Shown piece after piece: positions 42,682 to 50,516 of a DNA stretch of 64,000 bases (its first letter is position 1; each line of letters begins with the position of its first letter). Source of the stretch: Pseudodesulfovibrio aespoeensis Aspo-2 (GTDB lineage Bacteria > Desulfobacterota > Desulfovibrionia > Desulfovibrionales > Desulfovibrionaceae); assembly GCF_000176915.2 (NCBI RefSeq), contig NC_014844.1:3534001-3598000 (forward strand), given 5' to 3'. Below the pieces are notes generated by a model. The model saw only the letters and a program-made list of their open reading frames with translations, ran no database searches and was not told the origin of the DNA. The position numbers were made by a program, and so were the translations under genes.

Positions 42682-44211
42682 CTAGCCCTGCCGGTCCATG
42701 CTGCGGTAGTTGATGGCCTCGGCCAGATGGGCCGGGCCGATCCAGTCGGCCCCGTCCAGGTCGGCGATGGTGCGCGAGATGCGCAGGATGCGGACGTAGG
42801 CGCGGGCCGAGAGGCCCAGGGATTCCACGGCTTTTTTCAGAAAGGCGTGCTCCGTGTCGCCCAGGCGGCACCAATCCTCCAGGGCAGAGCCTGTCAGCTC
42901 GGAGTTGAGGGCTATGGGCTGGTCCGCATAGCGCGCGGTCTGGATGGCCCTGGCCGCGATGATCCGAGCGCGCATGGTGGCCGAGTCGATGTCGCCCCTG
43001 GTCTGCTTGAGGTCGTCATAGGGCACGGCAGGCACCTCCACCTGGAGGTCGATGCGGTCGAGCAGCGGGCCGGAGATGCGCGAGCGGTAGCGCTGCACGG
43101 CCAGCGGCGAGCACTGGCAGGGGTGGGTGTCGTCCGTCAGGTAGCCGCAGGGGCAGGGGTTCATGGCCGCCACCAGCATGATGTCCGCCGGGTATCTGAG
43201 CGACACCAGCGAGCGGGAGATGGTCACCTCGCCATCCTCCAGGGGCTGGCGCAGCACTTCGAGCACGGACTTCTTGAACTCCGGCATCTCGTCGAGAAAG
43301 AGCACACCCCGGTGGGCCAGGGAGGTCTCGCCGGGCTGGGGATAACGGCCCCCGCCGATGAGGCCCACGTCGGAAATGGTGTGGTGCGGGGTGCGGAAGG
43401 GGCGCGTGACCATGAGCGCCTGCCCGTCCGGCAGCTGCCCGGCCACGGAATAGATCTTGGTCACCTCCAGGGCCTCCTCGAAGAGCAGGGGCGGGAGCAC
43501 CGTGGGGATGCGCTTGGCGAGCATGGTCTTGCCCGAGCCGGGCGGGCCGATGAAGAGCAGATTGTGGCCCCCGGCGGCCGCGATCTCAATGGCGCGCTTG
43601 GCGTGTTCCTGGCCCTTGACCTCGGCGAAATCACTCAGGAAGGTCCGCCGCTCGGCCCACAGGGTGTCGATGTCCACGGCAGCGGGCTCCACGGATTCCT
43701 CGCCCAGGAGCATGCGCACCACCTGGCCCAGGTCCGTGGCCCCGATGACCGGGATATCCTTGACCACCGCGCCCTCGCGGCCATTCGCCGCAGGCACGAC
43801 GATGCCCCGGCCCTTGCCCGCCCGCGCCGCCAGGGCCAGGGGCAGCACGCCGGACACGGGCTTGAGCTCGCCGGTCAGGGACAGCTCGCCCGCCATGTAC
43901 CACCCCTCGGCGGCGCCCCACGGGATCACGCCCATGGCGCAGAGAATGCCCACGGCCAGGGGCAGGTCATAGGCACTGCCTTCCTTGCGCACATCCGCCG
44001 GGGCCAGATTCACAGTGATGCGCGCAGGCGGCACCTTGAACCCGCAATTCTTGAGCGCGGAAAAGACGCGCTCCTTGGATTCCCTGACCGCGCCCTCGGC
44101 CAGTCCGACCATGGTGAAGGCGGGCATGCCGGAACGGGAGAAATCGACTTCGAGTTCGACCTTGAAGGCGTCTATGCCCATGAGCGCGGCGCAGGCCACA
44201 TTTGCTATCAT
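42682..44211 (-). CDS. YifB family Mg chelatase-like AAA ATPase
   Basis: 509 residues from ATG 44211 (MIANVACAALMGIDAFKVEVE-type start). An N-terminal ChlI-like domain leads to the Walker A GPPGSGKTMLAKRIP near 213 and Walker B GVLFLDEMPEF near 300, with a C-terminal YifB domain containing NPCPCGYLTDDTHPCQCS, a cysteine set. Often annotated ComM-like; ComM drives branch migration in natural transformation. Upstream in-frame codons lack a ribosome-binding site, so I use this start. Confidence 0.92.
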   Translation of the reverse strand: MIANVACAALMGIDAFKVELEVDFSRSGMPAFTMVGLAEGAVRESKERVFSALKNCGFKVPPARITVNLAPADVRKEGSAYDLPLAVGILCAMGVIPWGAAEGWYMAGELSLTGELKPVSGVLPLALAARAGKGRGIVVPAANGREGAVVKDIPVIGATDLGQVVRMLLGEESVEPAAVDIDTLWAERRTFLSDFAEVKGQEHAKRAIEIAAAGGHNLLFIGPPGSGKTMLAKRIPTVLPPLLFEEALEVTKIYSVAGQLPDGQALMVTRPFRTPHHTISDVGLIGGGRYPQPGETSLAHRGVLFLDEMPEFKKSVLEVLRQPLEDGEVTISRSLVSLRYPADIMLVAAMNPCPCGYLTDDTHPCQCSPLAVQRYRSRISGPLLDRIDLQVEVPAVPYDDLKQTRGDIDSATMRARIIAARAIQTARYADQPIALNSELTGSALEDWCRLGDTEHAFLKKAVESLGLSARAYVRILRISRTIADLDGADWIGPAHLAEAINYRSMDRQG

Positions 44212-44506
44212 CGCTTCATTCCAGGGTGAGAGGTGAAGTTCCTCCTGTCGCGTGCCGACCTTACCCTGAAGCGGCCCATGCGGCAACCTGTAAAGATGTC
44301 TCGCATATTTATCTGTCCTCCGGCCACAGCGGCCAGCGGCCCCGCCCGCGTGACCACGTCTGCCCCCTCTCCTGTCAGTCAGCAAGAAAGCCCCAGGGCA
44401 CAAGCCCGCCGATTCCCTTGCCCCGGCTTGTTTAGACTTTTTCGACAACCTGTGGTACTTAAGTGCCATCACTGCGATGTGCGCCATACGGATTCCCGGA
44501 GGATTC

Positions 44507-45229
44507 ATGCGGACCATTTTCCTGACCCTGTTGCTCCTGCTCCTTGTCTCGGCCACTGGCCAGGCCCTGGACACCTATTCCGACGACGCCCCGCTCCCGG
44601 CGACCACGCCGGCGGAGTCGACGACGCCCGACGGGGCAGAGCCCAAAGCCACGGAGTCTGCCCCCGGAGCCACGGAGTCTGCCATGGAAGCCGCCTCCGA
44701 GGACGAGATCGACCCCGACCAGACGGGCGCGGCGCCGGAGATGACGCCGGAAGAGGCGCGCCAAGCCTCTGAAACGGATGAGGAAAACCAAGAAGACGAA
44801 GCAGGCGCAACCGAGGCGCAAACGCCCGCCACCCAAGGCTACACCAGCGTCATCAGCGACAACCTGCGGCTGGAACCGCTGGGTTCCGTGACCCTGAACA
44901 ACGGCACGGTCCACAACATCATGGACTTCCAGAAGCTCGGGAAATATTTCATCTATATCGCTGGCAAGCTCAATGGCCGCTCGTCGACCATCATCAGCCT
45001 GACCCGCCTGACCGACCTGCAGAACTGGTCCTCCATCGCCTTCAAGGACCCGCACACCTTCACCATCGTGGACAAGAAGAAAAAAGAGCTGTTCTTTGCC
45101 GAATCGCGCCTCTACCTCGGCACGGACAGCCCGGCCACATACACCTTCATTTCCATGAACCCCAACAATTTCCAGCCCGAAGTCATTGAGGTGAACAAGA
45201 GGGACGTCAAGTCCATTGTCATCAACTGA
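44507..45229 (+). CDS. Exported protein of unknown function, acidic linker
   Basis: 240 residues from ATG 44507, with GGAGG 5 bases before. A signal peptide (MRTIFLTLLLLLLVSATGQA) is followed by about 80 residues of Ala/Glu/Asp/Thr-rich low-complexity sequence, then a compact domain (about 105-240) with many beta strands (YTSVISDNLRLEPLGSVTL, YFIYIAGKLNG, NWSSIAFKDPHTF). It should be periplasmic. A 295-base region upstream separates it from yifB. It is followed in 23 bases by a lipoprotein gene, so the two are likely an operon. No family recognised. Confidence 0.75.
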   Translation: MRTIFLTLLLLLLVSATGQALDTYSDDAPLPATTPAESTTPDGAEPKATESAPGATESAMEAASEDEIDPDQTGAAPEMTPEEARQASETDEENQEDEAGATEAQTPATQGYTSVISDNLRLEPLGSVTLNNGTVHNIMDFQKLGKYFIYIAGKLNGRSSTIISLTRLTDLQNWSSIAFKDPHTFTIVDKKKKELFFAESRLYLGTDSPATYTFISMNPNNFQPEVIEVNKRDVKSIVIN

Positions 45230-45252
45230 CTCCAGCGCAAGGGGAAACAACC

Positions 45253-45642
45253 ATGAAGACCATCACGCGCGCCACCGCCGCCATGATCCTGAGCGCCATG
45301 CTCCTGTGTTCCGCCGGATGCGGCGCCATACTCCTGGGCGGCGCTGCCGCCGCAGGCACCTATGTCTACCTCGACGGACAGGCCAAAAACACCTACAAGG
45401 CGAGCCTGCAAAAAAGCATCGCCGCCAGCATCGCCGCCTGCAAGGAGCTGTCCATTCCCGTGACCAGCGAGAGCAAGGACGGCTCCTCGGCCAAGATCGT
45501 GGGCAAGCTCTCCGGCGACACCGTCTACATCACCATGAAGCTGGTGGGCGACAACCTGACCGAGATCTCGGTGCGCGTCGGCCTGTTCGGCAACGAATCC
45601 GCCTCGCGCCGCATCCACGCCACCATCGCCCGCCGCCTGTAG
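45253..45642 (+). CDS. DUF3568-family lipoprotein
   Basis: 129 residues. The signal peptide ends in a lipobox LCSAGC (lipidated Cys at residue 23), and the mature protein has GAAAAGTYVYLDGQAKNTY followed by a DUF3568-like alternating strand/helix domain. It would be anchored in the outer or inner membrane facing the periplasm. Function unknown; paired with the exported protein before it. Confidence 0.85.
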   Translation: MKTITRATAAMILSAMLLCSAGCGAILLGGAAAAGTYVYLDGQAKNTYKASLQKSIAASIAACKELSIPVTSESKDGSSAKIVGKLSGDTVYITMKLVGDNLTEISVRVGLFGNESASRRIHATIARRL

Positions 45643-45795
45643 CGGGCCGCGAAAAAGCGTCCAATCCGCGTCGCTGCTTCAAACCGGACTGACACCGCGC
45701 CTGGCAGGGAAAAACCACCTGCCTGTTGACCTCCAGACTTTTTCGAGATAAGAGTCCGGTAAGTTGCCTTTTGGCGTTGTGTGATGGCAGCCAAG

Positions 45796-45815
45796 GGTGA
45801 CGATAGGTGACGATA
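45796..45815. repeat. Tandem 10-bp direct repeat, possible operator
   Basis: Two exact copies of GGTGACGATA stand end to end, about one helical turn apart, 220 bases before the MerR-like gene. TTGACC (45725-45730) lies upstream as a possible -35. Direct repeats at one-turn spacing are typical binding sites for cooperative regulators. The surrounding 391 bases (45643-46033) hold no other feature except the short ORF listed next. Confidence 0.4.
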
Positions 45816-45834
45816 CTGAAACAGGGAGGACTGC

Positions 45835-46056
45835 ATGGCACGGCTCGTCTTTGCTTCCACGCCCCTGAAGGTGGTTGTCCGCCTTGGCCGGGCAAGCTCT
45901 CTTGGCACCCGCCGGACAGACGCGGTCTCCTGTGTCTGGAGCCGCAGGCTGCTGCGGCCACGGCGGCTGCATCTCGCCACCCGCGTCATCGGGCTGATCG
46001 CCCGCACCCCCCAGCCGGATACGGACAGGAACCATGGACGACTCATACACCCATAG
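45835..46056 (+). CDS. Possible 73-residue Arg-rich ORF
   Basis: ATG 45835 follows a good GGGAGGA ribosome-binding site by 6 bases; the ORF runs into the start of the MerR-like gene (overlap 23 bases). It encodes a very basic peptide (many Arg, few acidic residues) with no known motif. Such composition is also typical of chance frames in GC-rich DNA, hence low confidence. Confidence 0.25.
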   Translation: MARLVFASTPLKVVVRLGRASSLGTRRTDAVSCVWSRRLLRPRRLHLATRVIGLIARTPQPDTDRNHGRLIHP

Positions 46057-47038
46057 GGATCTCGCCGCCCTGTGCAAGGTCTCGGAAACGACCATCAAGA
46101 GCTACCGGCGCAAGTTCCCCGGCTTCATCCCGGTGCTCACGCGCGGCAAGCCCATCCGGTTCAGGAAGGAGGCGGGCGAGGTCTGTCTCAGGATTCGCGA
46201 CTGCTTTGACAAGGGGCTGTCCGTCAACGAAACCTTGAAAATCCTCAAAGAGAACTTCAAGGAATCCTTGTCGGCGCGGCGGTCTGCCCGGACGGCGAGC
46301 GCCCCCCCCCTCCCTGCGACCGAGGGCGAAGGCGGAGTCATCTCGCAGGAATATCTTGAGAAATTTTTTGCCACCGCCGGGCAGATGATGCAGGGCATGG
46401 CCGGGCTGGCCACGGCCCAGGCCAAGTCCGGGCAGCGGCTGGCCAAGCTTGAGGCCGCAGTGGAGAGCCTGATCGAGGTGCAGCAGCAAAACAGCGAGGC
46501 CTTCAGAATTTTTCTGGCACACTCGAAACCCCCGGCATCGGACACACTACCTACGTCCTCCTCGCCCGATGCCGGGGACGCGCCAAGCGAGAAACCGGTC
46601 CGGGCCAGGAAGATCGTCAACGTGACCACCCCGGACGGCGACGTGAAGTCCTATACCCTTGAAAAGACCGGCGCGGACCGGTCCCGGTCCATGGAACGCC
46701 CCTCAGACGCCTTCCTGAACACGCCCATCGTCATCCGCAACGACCAGGGCGAGTTCCTGGGCGTGCCAGGCAGGCTGCCGCTCTCGGCCTTTGTCGAGGC
46801 CCTGGTGCGCGACGCCGAGGAGAGCGGGGCCTCCCTGTCCAACTGGCACCGCGATGACGACACCTGGATATTCACCATGCAGACCCCTGGCGGCGATTCC
46901 CACGCGCTCCATTTTCTCTCCACCACCACCCCGCGCGGCAATCTGGTGGTCCTCCTCGACCGCCTCGATGTCAACGGCGAGCAGACCACCCCCCGCTTTC
47001 TCCAGGAGTTTTTCCGGCAGGTGAAGGACAGGATCTGA
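46034..47038 (+). CDS. MerR-like DNA-binding protein of unknown function
   Basis: 334 residues. The first 70 residues form a MerR-type helix-turn-helix and wing (YTHRDLAALCKVSETTIKSYRRKFPGFIPVLTRGKPIRFRKEAGEVCLRIRDCFDKGLSVNETLKILKENF). A helical, coiled-coil-like middle (about 110-160) could dimerise it. The C-terminal part (about 240-330) is a folded domain with no signature I know. No metal-binding cysteine pair of classic MerR regulators is seen. It probably regulates a nearby or its own promoter; a tandem direct repeat lies upstream. Confidence 0.75.
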   Translation: MDDSYTHRDLAALCKVSETTIKSYRRKFPGFIPVLTRGKPIRFRKEAGEVCLRIRDCFDKGLSVNETLKILKENFKESLSARRSARTASAPPLPATEGEGGVISQEYLEKFFATAGQMMQGMAGLATAQAKSGQRLAKLEAAVESLIEVQQQNSEAFRIFLAHSKPPASDTLPTSSSPDAGDAPSEKPVRARKIVNVTTPDGDVKSYTLEKTGADRSRSMERPSDAFLNTPIVIRNDQGEFLGVPGRLPLSAFVEALVRDAEESGASLSNWHRDDDTWIFTMQTPGGDSHALHFLSTTTPRGNLVVLLDRLDVNGEQTTPRFLQEFFRQVKDRI

Positions 47039-47061
47039 GCTGGCAGACTTTCAGGGACGAC

Positions 47062-47095
47062 AAAAAACGGGATGCGGCTCTCGCCCATCCCGTTT
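47062..47095. terminator. Terminator between MerR-like and LysR genes
   Basis: AAACGGGATG and CATCCCGTTT form a stem around an 11-base loop, with AAAAAA before (TTTTTT on the minus strand) and GTTTG after. It serves mainly the minus-strand LysR gene. Confidence 0.8.
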
Positions 47096-47129
47096 GCCTG
47101 TCCTGGCGGACATTGCGGCCCGAAGCCCC

Positions 47130-48008
47130 CTACTCCAGCCCCCAGACCTTTCTGACGTGGTCGATGACCGCGCGCATGACCGGGTCCTGATCGCGCCGCT
47201 TGAGGCAGACAAAGTGCAGGTCGATGGACAACTCCTCAAAGGGCACGGCGTGGACCACGCCGATCCGGTTGGCAGCCTTGAGCTCGTTCTCGCGCAGGAA
47301 TGAGACGCCCTTGCCCGCGGCCACCAGGACGCGGATGACCTCGTCGCCGTCCACCTCCATCTCATAGGCGGGCTTGAGGTTGCGGGTGGAAAAGAACGGT
47401 CCGATGAGCCGTTGCAGCGGGTTGTCGCTGGGGTCCATGATCCACGGCAGCTCGGCCAGGGCCGCAAGCCCGCCCTTGATCCTGTCCTTCCAGATATCCG
47501 GCACGGCCACGAAGAACCGGGTAGTCTCCAGGCGCACGGTCAGGATATCGGCGTGCCGGGGCGGGCCAAAGATGAACCCGCAGTCGAGCTTGCCCTGGTT
47601 GATCTGCCCCTGCACCGCGGTGCTGGCGCTCTGGAGGATCTGAAGCGTGATCTTGGAATGCTGGGTCGCCAGGGAATTGAGCAGGGGCACGATGCGCAGG
47701 TACTCGGCGTCCGTGTTCAGCCCGATGGACAGATCGCCCACCAGCTCGCCGCCCATGTTCCTGGCCTCGAGCTTGAGCTCGCGGGCGGCCCGGAGCACCT
47801 CGCCCGCCTTGTCGCGCAGCCGGCTCCCGGCCTCGGTCAAACGCATGCCCTTGGGCGTACGGATGAAGAGCCGGGTCTCAAGCTCATCCTCCAGCGCCTT
47901 GATGTGGGCGCTGATGGTGGGCTGGCTGGCGTGCAGCCGCTCGGCGGCGCGCGTCAGGTGGCCTTCCTCGGCCACAACCACAAAAGTCTTGAGCTGGTAG
48001 AGTTCCAT
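47130..48008 (-). CDS. LysR-family transcriptional regulator (first of two paralogs)
   Basis: 292 residues from ATG 48008. The winged helix-turn-helix is MELYQLKTFVVVAEEGHLTRAAERLHASQPTISAHIKALEDELETRLFIRTPKGMRLTEAG (1-60), and the effector domain follows (about 90-290). It is a clear paralog of the LysR at 49276-50211, with the same start and closely matching helix-turn-helix and GLNTD region. It is divergent from a 58-residue ORF, and a near-perfect inverted repeat lies between them. Confidence 0.94.
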   Translation of the reverse strand: MELYQLKTFVVVAEEGHLTRAAERLHASQPTISAHIKALEDELETRLFIRTPKGMRLTEAGSRLRDKAGEVLRAARELKLEARNMGGELVGDLSIGLNTDAEYLRIVPLLNSLATQHSKITLQILQSASTAVQGQINQGKLDCGFIFGPPRHADILTVRLETTRFFVAVPDIWKDRIKGGLAALAELPWIMDPSDNPLQRLIGPFFSTRNLKPAYEMEVDGDEVIRVLVAAGKGVSFLRENELKAANRIGVVHAVPFEELSIDLHFVCLKRRDQDPVMRAVIDHVRKVWGLE

Positions 48009-48069
48009 GGCCCCTTGTCCGGCACTGCGGCCCAAAAGTCAATCACCCTCGCTGATACACATTCGTCAC

Positions 48070-48092
48070 CTTGATCGGAAAACCAGATCGAG
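48070..48092. promoter_or_regulatory. Candidate LysR operator
   Basis: CTTGATC and GATCGAG are inverted with a 9-base gap; both contain the T...A pattern of LysR sites. It lies in the divergent region 62 bases before the LysR start and 126 bases before the short ORF. Confidence 0.45.
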
Positions 48093-48217
48093 AGCATCAC
48101 ACAATACAATTGGATTGGTTTCAACAGGTTCCGTAGATATGCAGACATGGAAAACCGCCCAACTGGTGGCACCCCGACCGGCAGACCCTGACCGGCGGCA
48201 GAAGAAAGGAGAACCCC

Positions 48218-48394
48218 ATGAGCATGGATTGCGATACCCGACTTTCAATGATGGCCATGCGCCAGCGCGCCGCCAACGCGCGCACCGCGCAACCCGCCTT
48301 GCCCCGCCGCACCCCCCGTGTCCGCCGGGCCAGCCAGACCGTGGCCGCAGGCATGGCAGCCTTTGCCCTGACCCTTTTCTCACGCGGATTCTGA
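48218..48394 (+). CDS. Short protein (58 aa) with hydrophobic C-terminus, divergent from LysR
   Basis: A strong AAAGGAG (about 48205-48211) precedes ATG 48218, and the ORF ends 38 bases before a strong terminator, so it looks like a complete small transcription unit. The product has a Met- and Arg-rich first half and ends with a hydrophobic stretch QTVAAGMAAFALTLF then RGF, perhaps a short membrane helix. No family recognised. Because a second LysR/short-ORF pair is 2 kb away, I think it is real and controlled by the LysR. Confidence 0.55.
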   Translation: MSMDCDTRLSMMAMRQRAANARTAQPALPRRTPRVRRASQTVAAGMAAFALTLFSRGF

Positions 48395-48432
48395 TCTTTC
48401 GGGGCCGACAGGCCCCCACACCACGCGGGTTT

Positions 48433-48489
48433 GAGCCGCCCTTGCCCGGATTTTATCCTTTCCGTCCGGGCAGGGGCGGCTCTTTATTT
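48433..48489 (+). terminator. Strong terminator after the short ORF
   Basis: GAGCCGCCCTTGCCCGG pairs with CCGGGCAGGGGCGGCTC over 17 bp with one wobble, then TTTATTT. It isolates the short ORF from the rubrerythrin gene. Confidence 0.85.
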
Positions 48490-48530
48490 CTCTTCCACCG
48501 TTCCCCTTGCCCGACACGGTTCCAACCATA

Positions 48531-48580
48531 ATTTCATTATAACGAGTGGTTATCATAATTTTAGGAATTATTATCACTTT
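48531..48580 (+). promoter_or_regulatory. AT-rich PerR/Fur-like operator region of rubrerythrin
   Basis: An AT-rich stretch in GC-rich DNA contains overlapping ATTATAAC, GTTATCATAAT and AATTATTATCA half-sites, like the TTATAATNATTATAA site of PerR or a Fur box. Rubrerythrin is a known PerR target in sulfate reducers. The site match is imperfect. Confidence 0.45.
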
Positions 48581-48676
48581 TTTCTTGCGTCTGGTCACCG
48601 GGTTGATGTAGAAATGGCTTCAAGAAAAACGTACACTCGCTGAAAACAATAGACCCAAAAGACTAAGGAGATACCC

Positions 48677-49174
48677 ATGAGCAAGACCATGAAGAATCTG
48701 AAAGACGCCTTTGCCGGAGAATCCCAGGCCAACCGCAAATACCTCGCCTATGCCGAAAGGGCCGATGTTGACGGCAAGCCCGGGGTGGCCAAGCTCTTCC
48801 GCGCCGCAGCCGCTGCCGAGACCATCCACGCCCACGCCCACCTGCGCCTGATGAAGGGCATCGGCACCACCGAGGAGAACCTCAAGGACGCCATCGAGGG
48901 CGAAACCTACGAGTTCAAATCCATGTATCCCGACATGATGGAGGACGCCAAGGCCGAAGGCGAAAACGCAGTGCTGCGCTATTTCGGCTTTGCCAACGAG
49001 GCCGAGAAGATCCACGCCGAGCTGTACACCAAGGCCCTCAAGGCCGACACAGACGTGTTCGCAAACGCCGAATTCTACATCTGCTCCGTGTGCGGCCACA
49101 CCACCAACGGCCAGCCCGAAGACAAATGTCCCATCTGCAACGCCGCGCCCAAGGCCTACCGCAAGGTTGACTAA
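48677..49174 (+). CDS. Rubrerythrin
   Basis: 165 residues from ATG 48677, with AAGGAG before it. The N-terminal ferritin-like four-helix bundle has the diiron ligands in FAGESQANRKYL, AAAETIHAHAH, EGETYEFKSMYPDM and NEAEKIHAELY. The C-terminal rubredoxin domain has CSVCGH and CPICNA for an Fe(SCys)4 site. It reduces hydrogen peroxide in the cytoplasm of anaerobes. It is enclosed by terminators and two LysR genes. Confidence 0.96.
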   Translation: MSKTMKNLKDAFAGESQANRKYLAYAERADVDGKPGVAKLFRAAAAAETIHAHAHLRLMKGIGTTEENLKDAIEGETYEFKSMYPDMMEDAKAEGENAVLRYFGFANEAEKIHAELYTKALKADTDVFANAEFYICSVCGHTTNGQPEDKCPICNAAPKAYRKVD

Positions 49175-49192
49175 CCCCCCTCCCCGAAAAGC

Positions 49193-49227
49193 AAAAGACC
49201 CCGCCTGAAACAGGCGGGGTCTTTTTT
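49193..49227. terminator. Bidirectional terminator after rubrerythrin
   Basis: AAAAGACCCCGCCTG pairs with CAGGCGGGGTCTTTT over 15 bp with a 3-base loop and then TTTTTT; A residues on the left suit the minus-strand LysR gene as well. Confidence 0.92.
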
Positions 49228-49275
49228 GTGTGGTTTGCGTGCTCGTTTTGTGTGGAGGTTGGACGGTCAAGCTCG

Positions 49276-50211
49276 TCAGGCTGTTTTCCGCCCGCTTTGC
49301 GCTTTTTCCGCTTGGCAGCCGCACAGGGGTGCGTCGCCCCACACGGCGGCCACCACCTCGGCCAGGGCGCGGACCAGGGGGTCCTCCGCACGGCACTTGG
49401 CGTAGACGAAATTGATGTTCAGGGAGAGATGCGGCCCGGCGTCGCAGATGATGGCGCTGCCCTCGCGCGCCATGGCGTCGGCGTCCGCCTGCTTGAGGAT
49501 GGAGATGCCCCGGCCCGTGGCCACCAGCCTGCGGATGACATCCTCGCTGTCCACCTCCACATAGTCGGTCAGTTCCACATTCGCGCCGGTAAAGAGGTGG
49601 CCAAAGGCGACCATGAACGGGCAGCCCATGTCCGGCTTGACCCAGGGCAAGGAGGCGAGCTGGTCCAGGGACTTGCCAGCGACCCTGTCGGCCCAGGCCG
49701 CCGGGGCCACCACGCGTACCGGGATCTCGGCCAGCTTGATGGCTGTCACCTCGGGATAGCAGTTGTCGAAAAACGAGAACCCGGCGTCGAGTCTCCGGTC
49801 GCGCACATCCCTGAGAATGACGCCCGACGGGCCTTGCACCAGCTTGAGACGCAGGTGGGGATGGGCCTCGGCCATGCGCTCGGTCAGGTCGGCCACGCGC
49901 AGGAACTCCGGGTCGGTGTTCAGCCCGATGCCCAGCGTGCCGGTCAGGTCGCGGCTGAAAACCCTGGCCTGATTGAGCATGTCCTCGGCGGCCCGGACAA
50001 TGACCTCGGCCTTGTCCTTCAGACCCCGCCCCGAATCGGTCAGCTGCATGCCGCGCGGCGTGCGCACGAACAGGGTCACCCCAAGCTCGCCCTCAAGGGC
50101 CTTGATATGGGCGCTGACCGCAGGCTGGCTGGCGTGGATGCGCTGGCCGGCCTTGGTCAGGTTGCCCTCGTCGGCCACGGCGATGAAGGTTCTCAACTGA
50201 TAGAGTTCCAT
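49276..50211 (-). CDS. LysR-family transcriptional regulator (second paralog)
   Basis: 311 residues. MELYQLRTFIAVADEGNLTKAGQRIHASQPAVSAHIKALEGELGVTLFVRTPRGMQLTDSG is the winged helix-turn-helix, very close to the LysR at 47130-48008. The effector domain follows, and the last 20 residues are basic and Cys-containing. It is divergent from a 51-residue ORF. Inducer unknown; peroxide or metal would suit its place next to rubrerythrin, but that is inference. Confidence 0.93.
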   Translation of the reverse strand: MELYQLRTFIAVADEGNLTKAGQRIHASQPAVSAHIKALEGELGVTLFVRTPRGMQLTDSGRGLKDKAEVIVRAAEDMLNQARVFSRDLTGTLGIGLNTDPEFLRVADLTERMAEAHPHLRLKLVQGPSGVILRDVRDRRLDAGFSFFDNCYPEVTAIKLAEIPVRVVAPAAWADRVAGKSLDQLASLPWVKPDMGCPFMVAFGHLFTGANVELTDYVEVDSEDVIRRLVATGRGISILKQADADAMAREGSAIICDAGPHLSLNINFVYAKCRAEDPLVRALAEVVAAVWGDAPLCGCQAEKAQSGRKTA

Positions 50212-50347
50212 GAAGCCTTCCTACTGACATTTCCAGCGCGAAGCAATCCGGATTCGTTATGCCTTGGTTCACCCATTGCGATTGGACCCCGCCCCCCCAC
50301 CGGCCTATGACGGGAACATGAAGAACACCGTCCGCCAGGAGGCCGCC

Positions 50348-50503
50348 ATGACTCGTGACATCCCGCCTTTCGAATGGAAATACCTGTTCCTCCCCGAAGA
50401 TGCCGACAGCGCGCCAGCCAGCCGTCTGGCCGGGGCGTGCAAGACCGCCCTGTGGCTCGGCGTGTCCATCCTCGTGGGCCTGGGCCTCGACCGCCTCTGC
50501 TGA
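50348..50503 (+). CDS. Short protein (51 aa) with C-terminal membrane helix, divergent from second LysR
   Basis: AGGAGG lies 7 bases before ATG 50348 (another ATG at 50318 is possible but has no ribosome-binding site). The product starts TRDIPPFEWKYLFLPEDAD and ends with a likely transmembrane segment, TALWLGVSILVGLGL, then DRLC. It stops 13 bases before the asparagine synthetase stop, which converges on it. Like the 58-residue ORF by the first LysR, it is a short hydrophobic-tailed product of a LysR-divergent unit. No family recognised. Confidence 0.55.
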   Translation: MTRDIPPFEWKYLFLPEDADSAPASRLAGACKTALWLGVSILVGLGLDRLC

Positions 50504-50516
50504 GTCCCGCTCCCCC

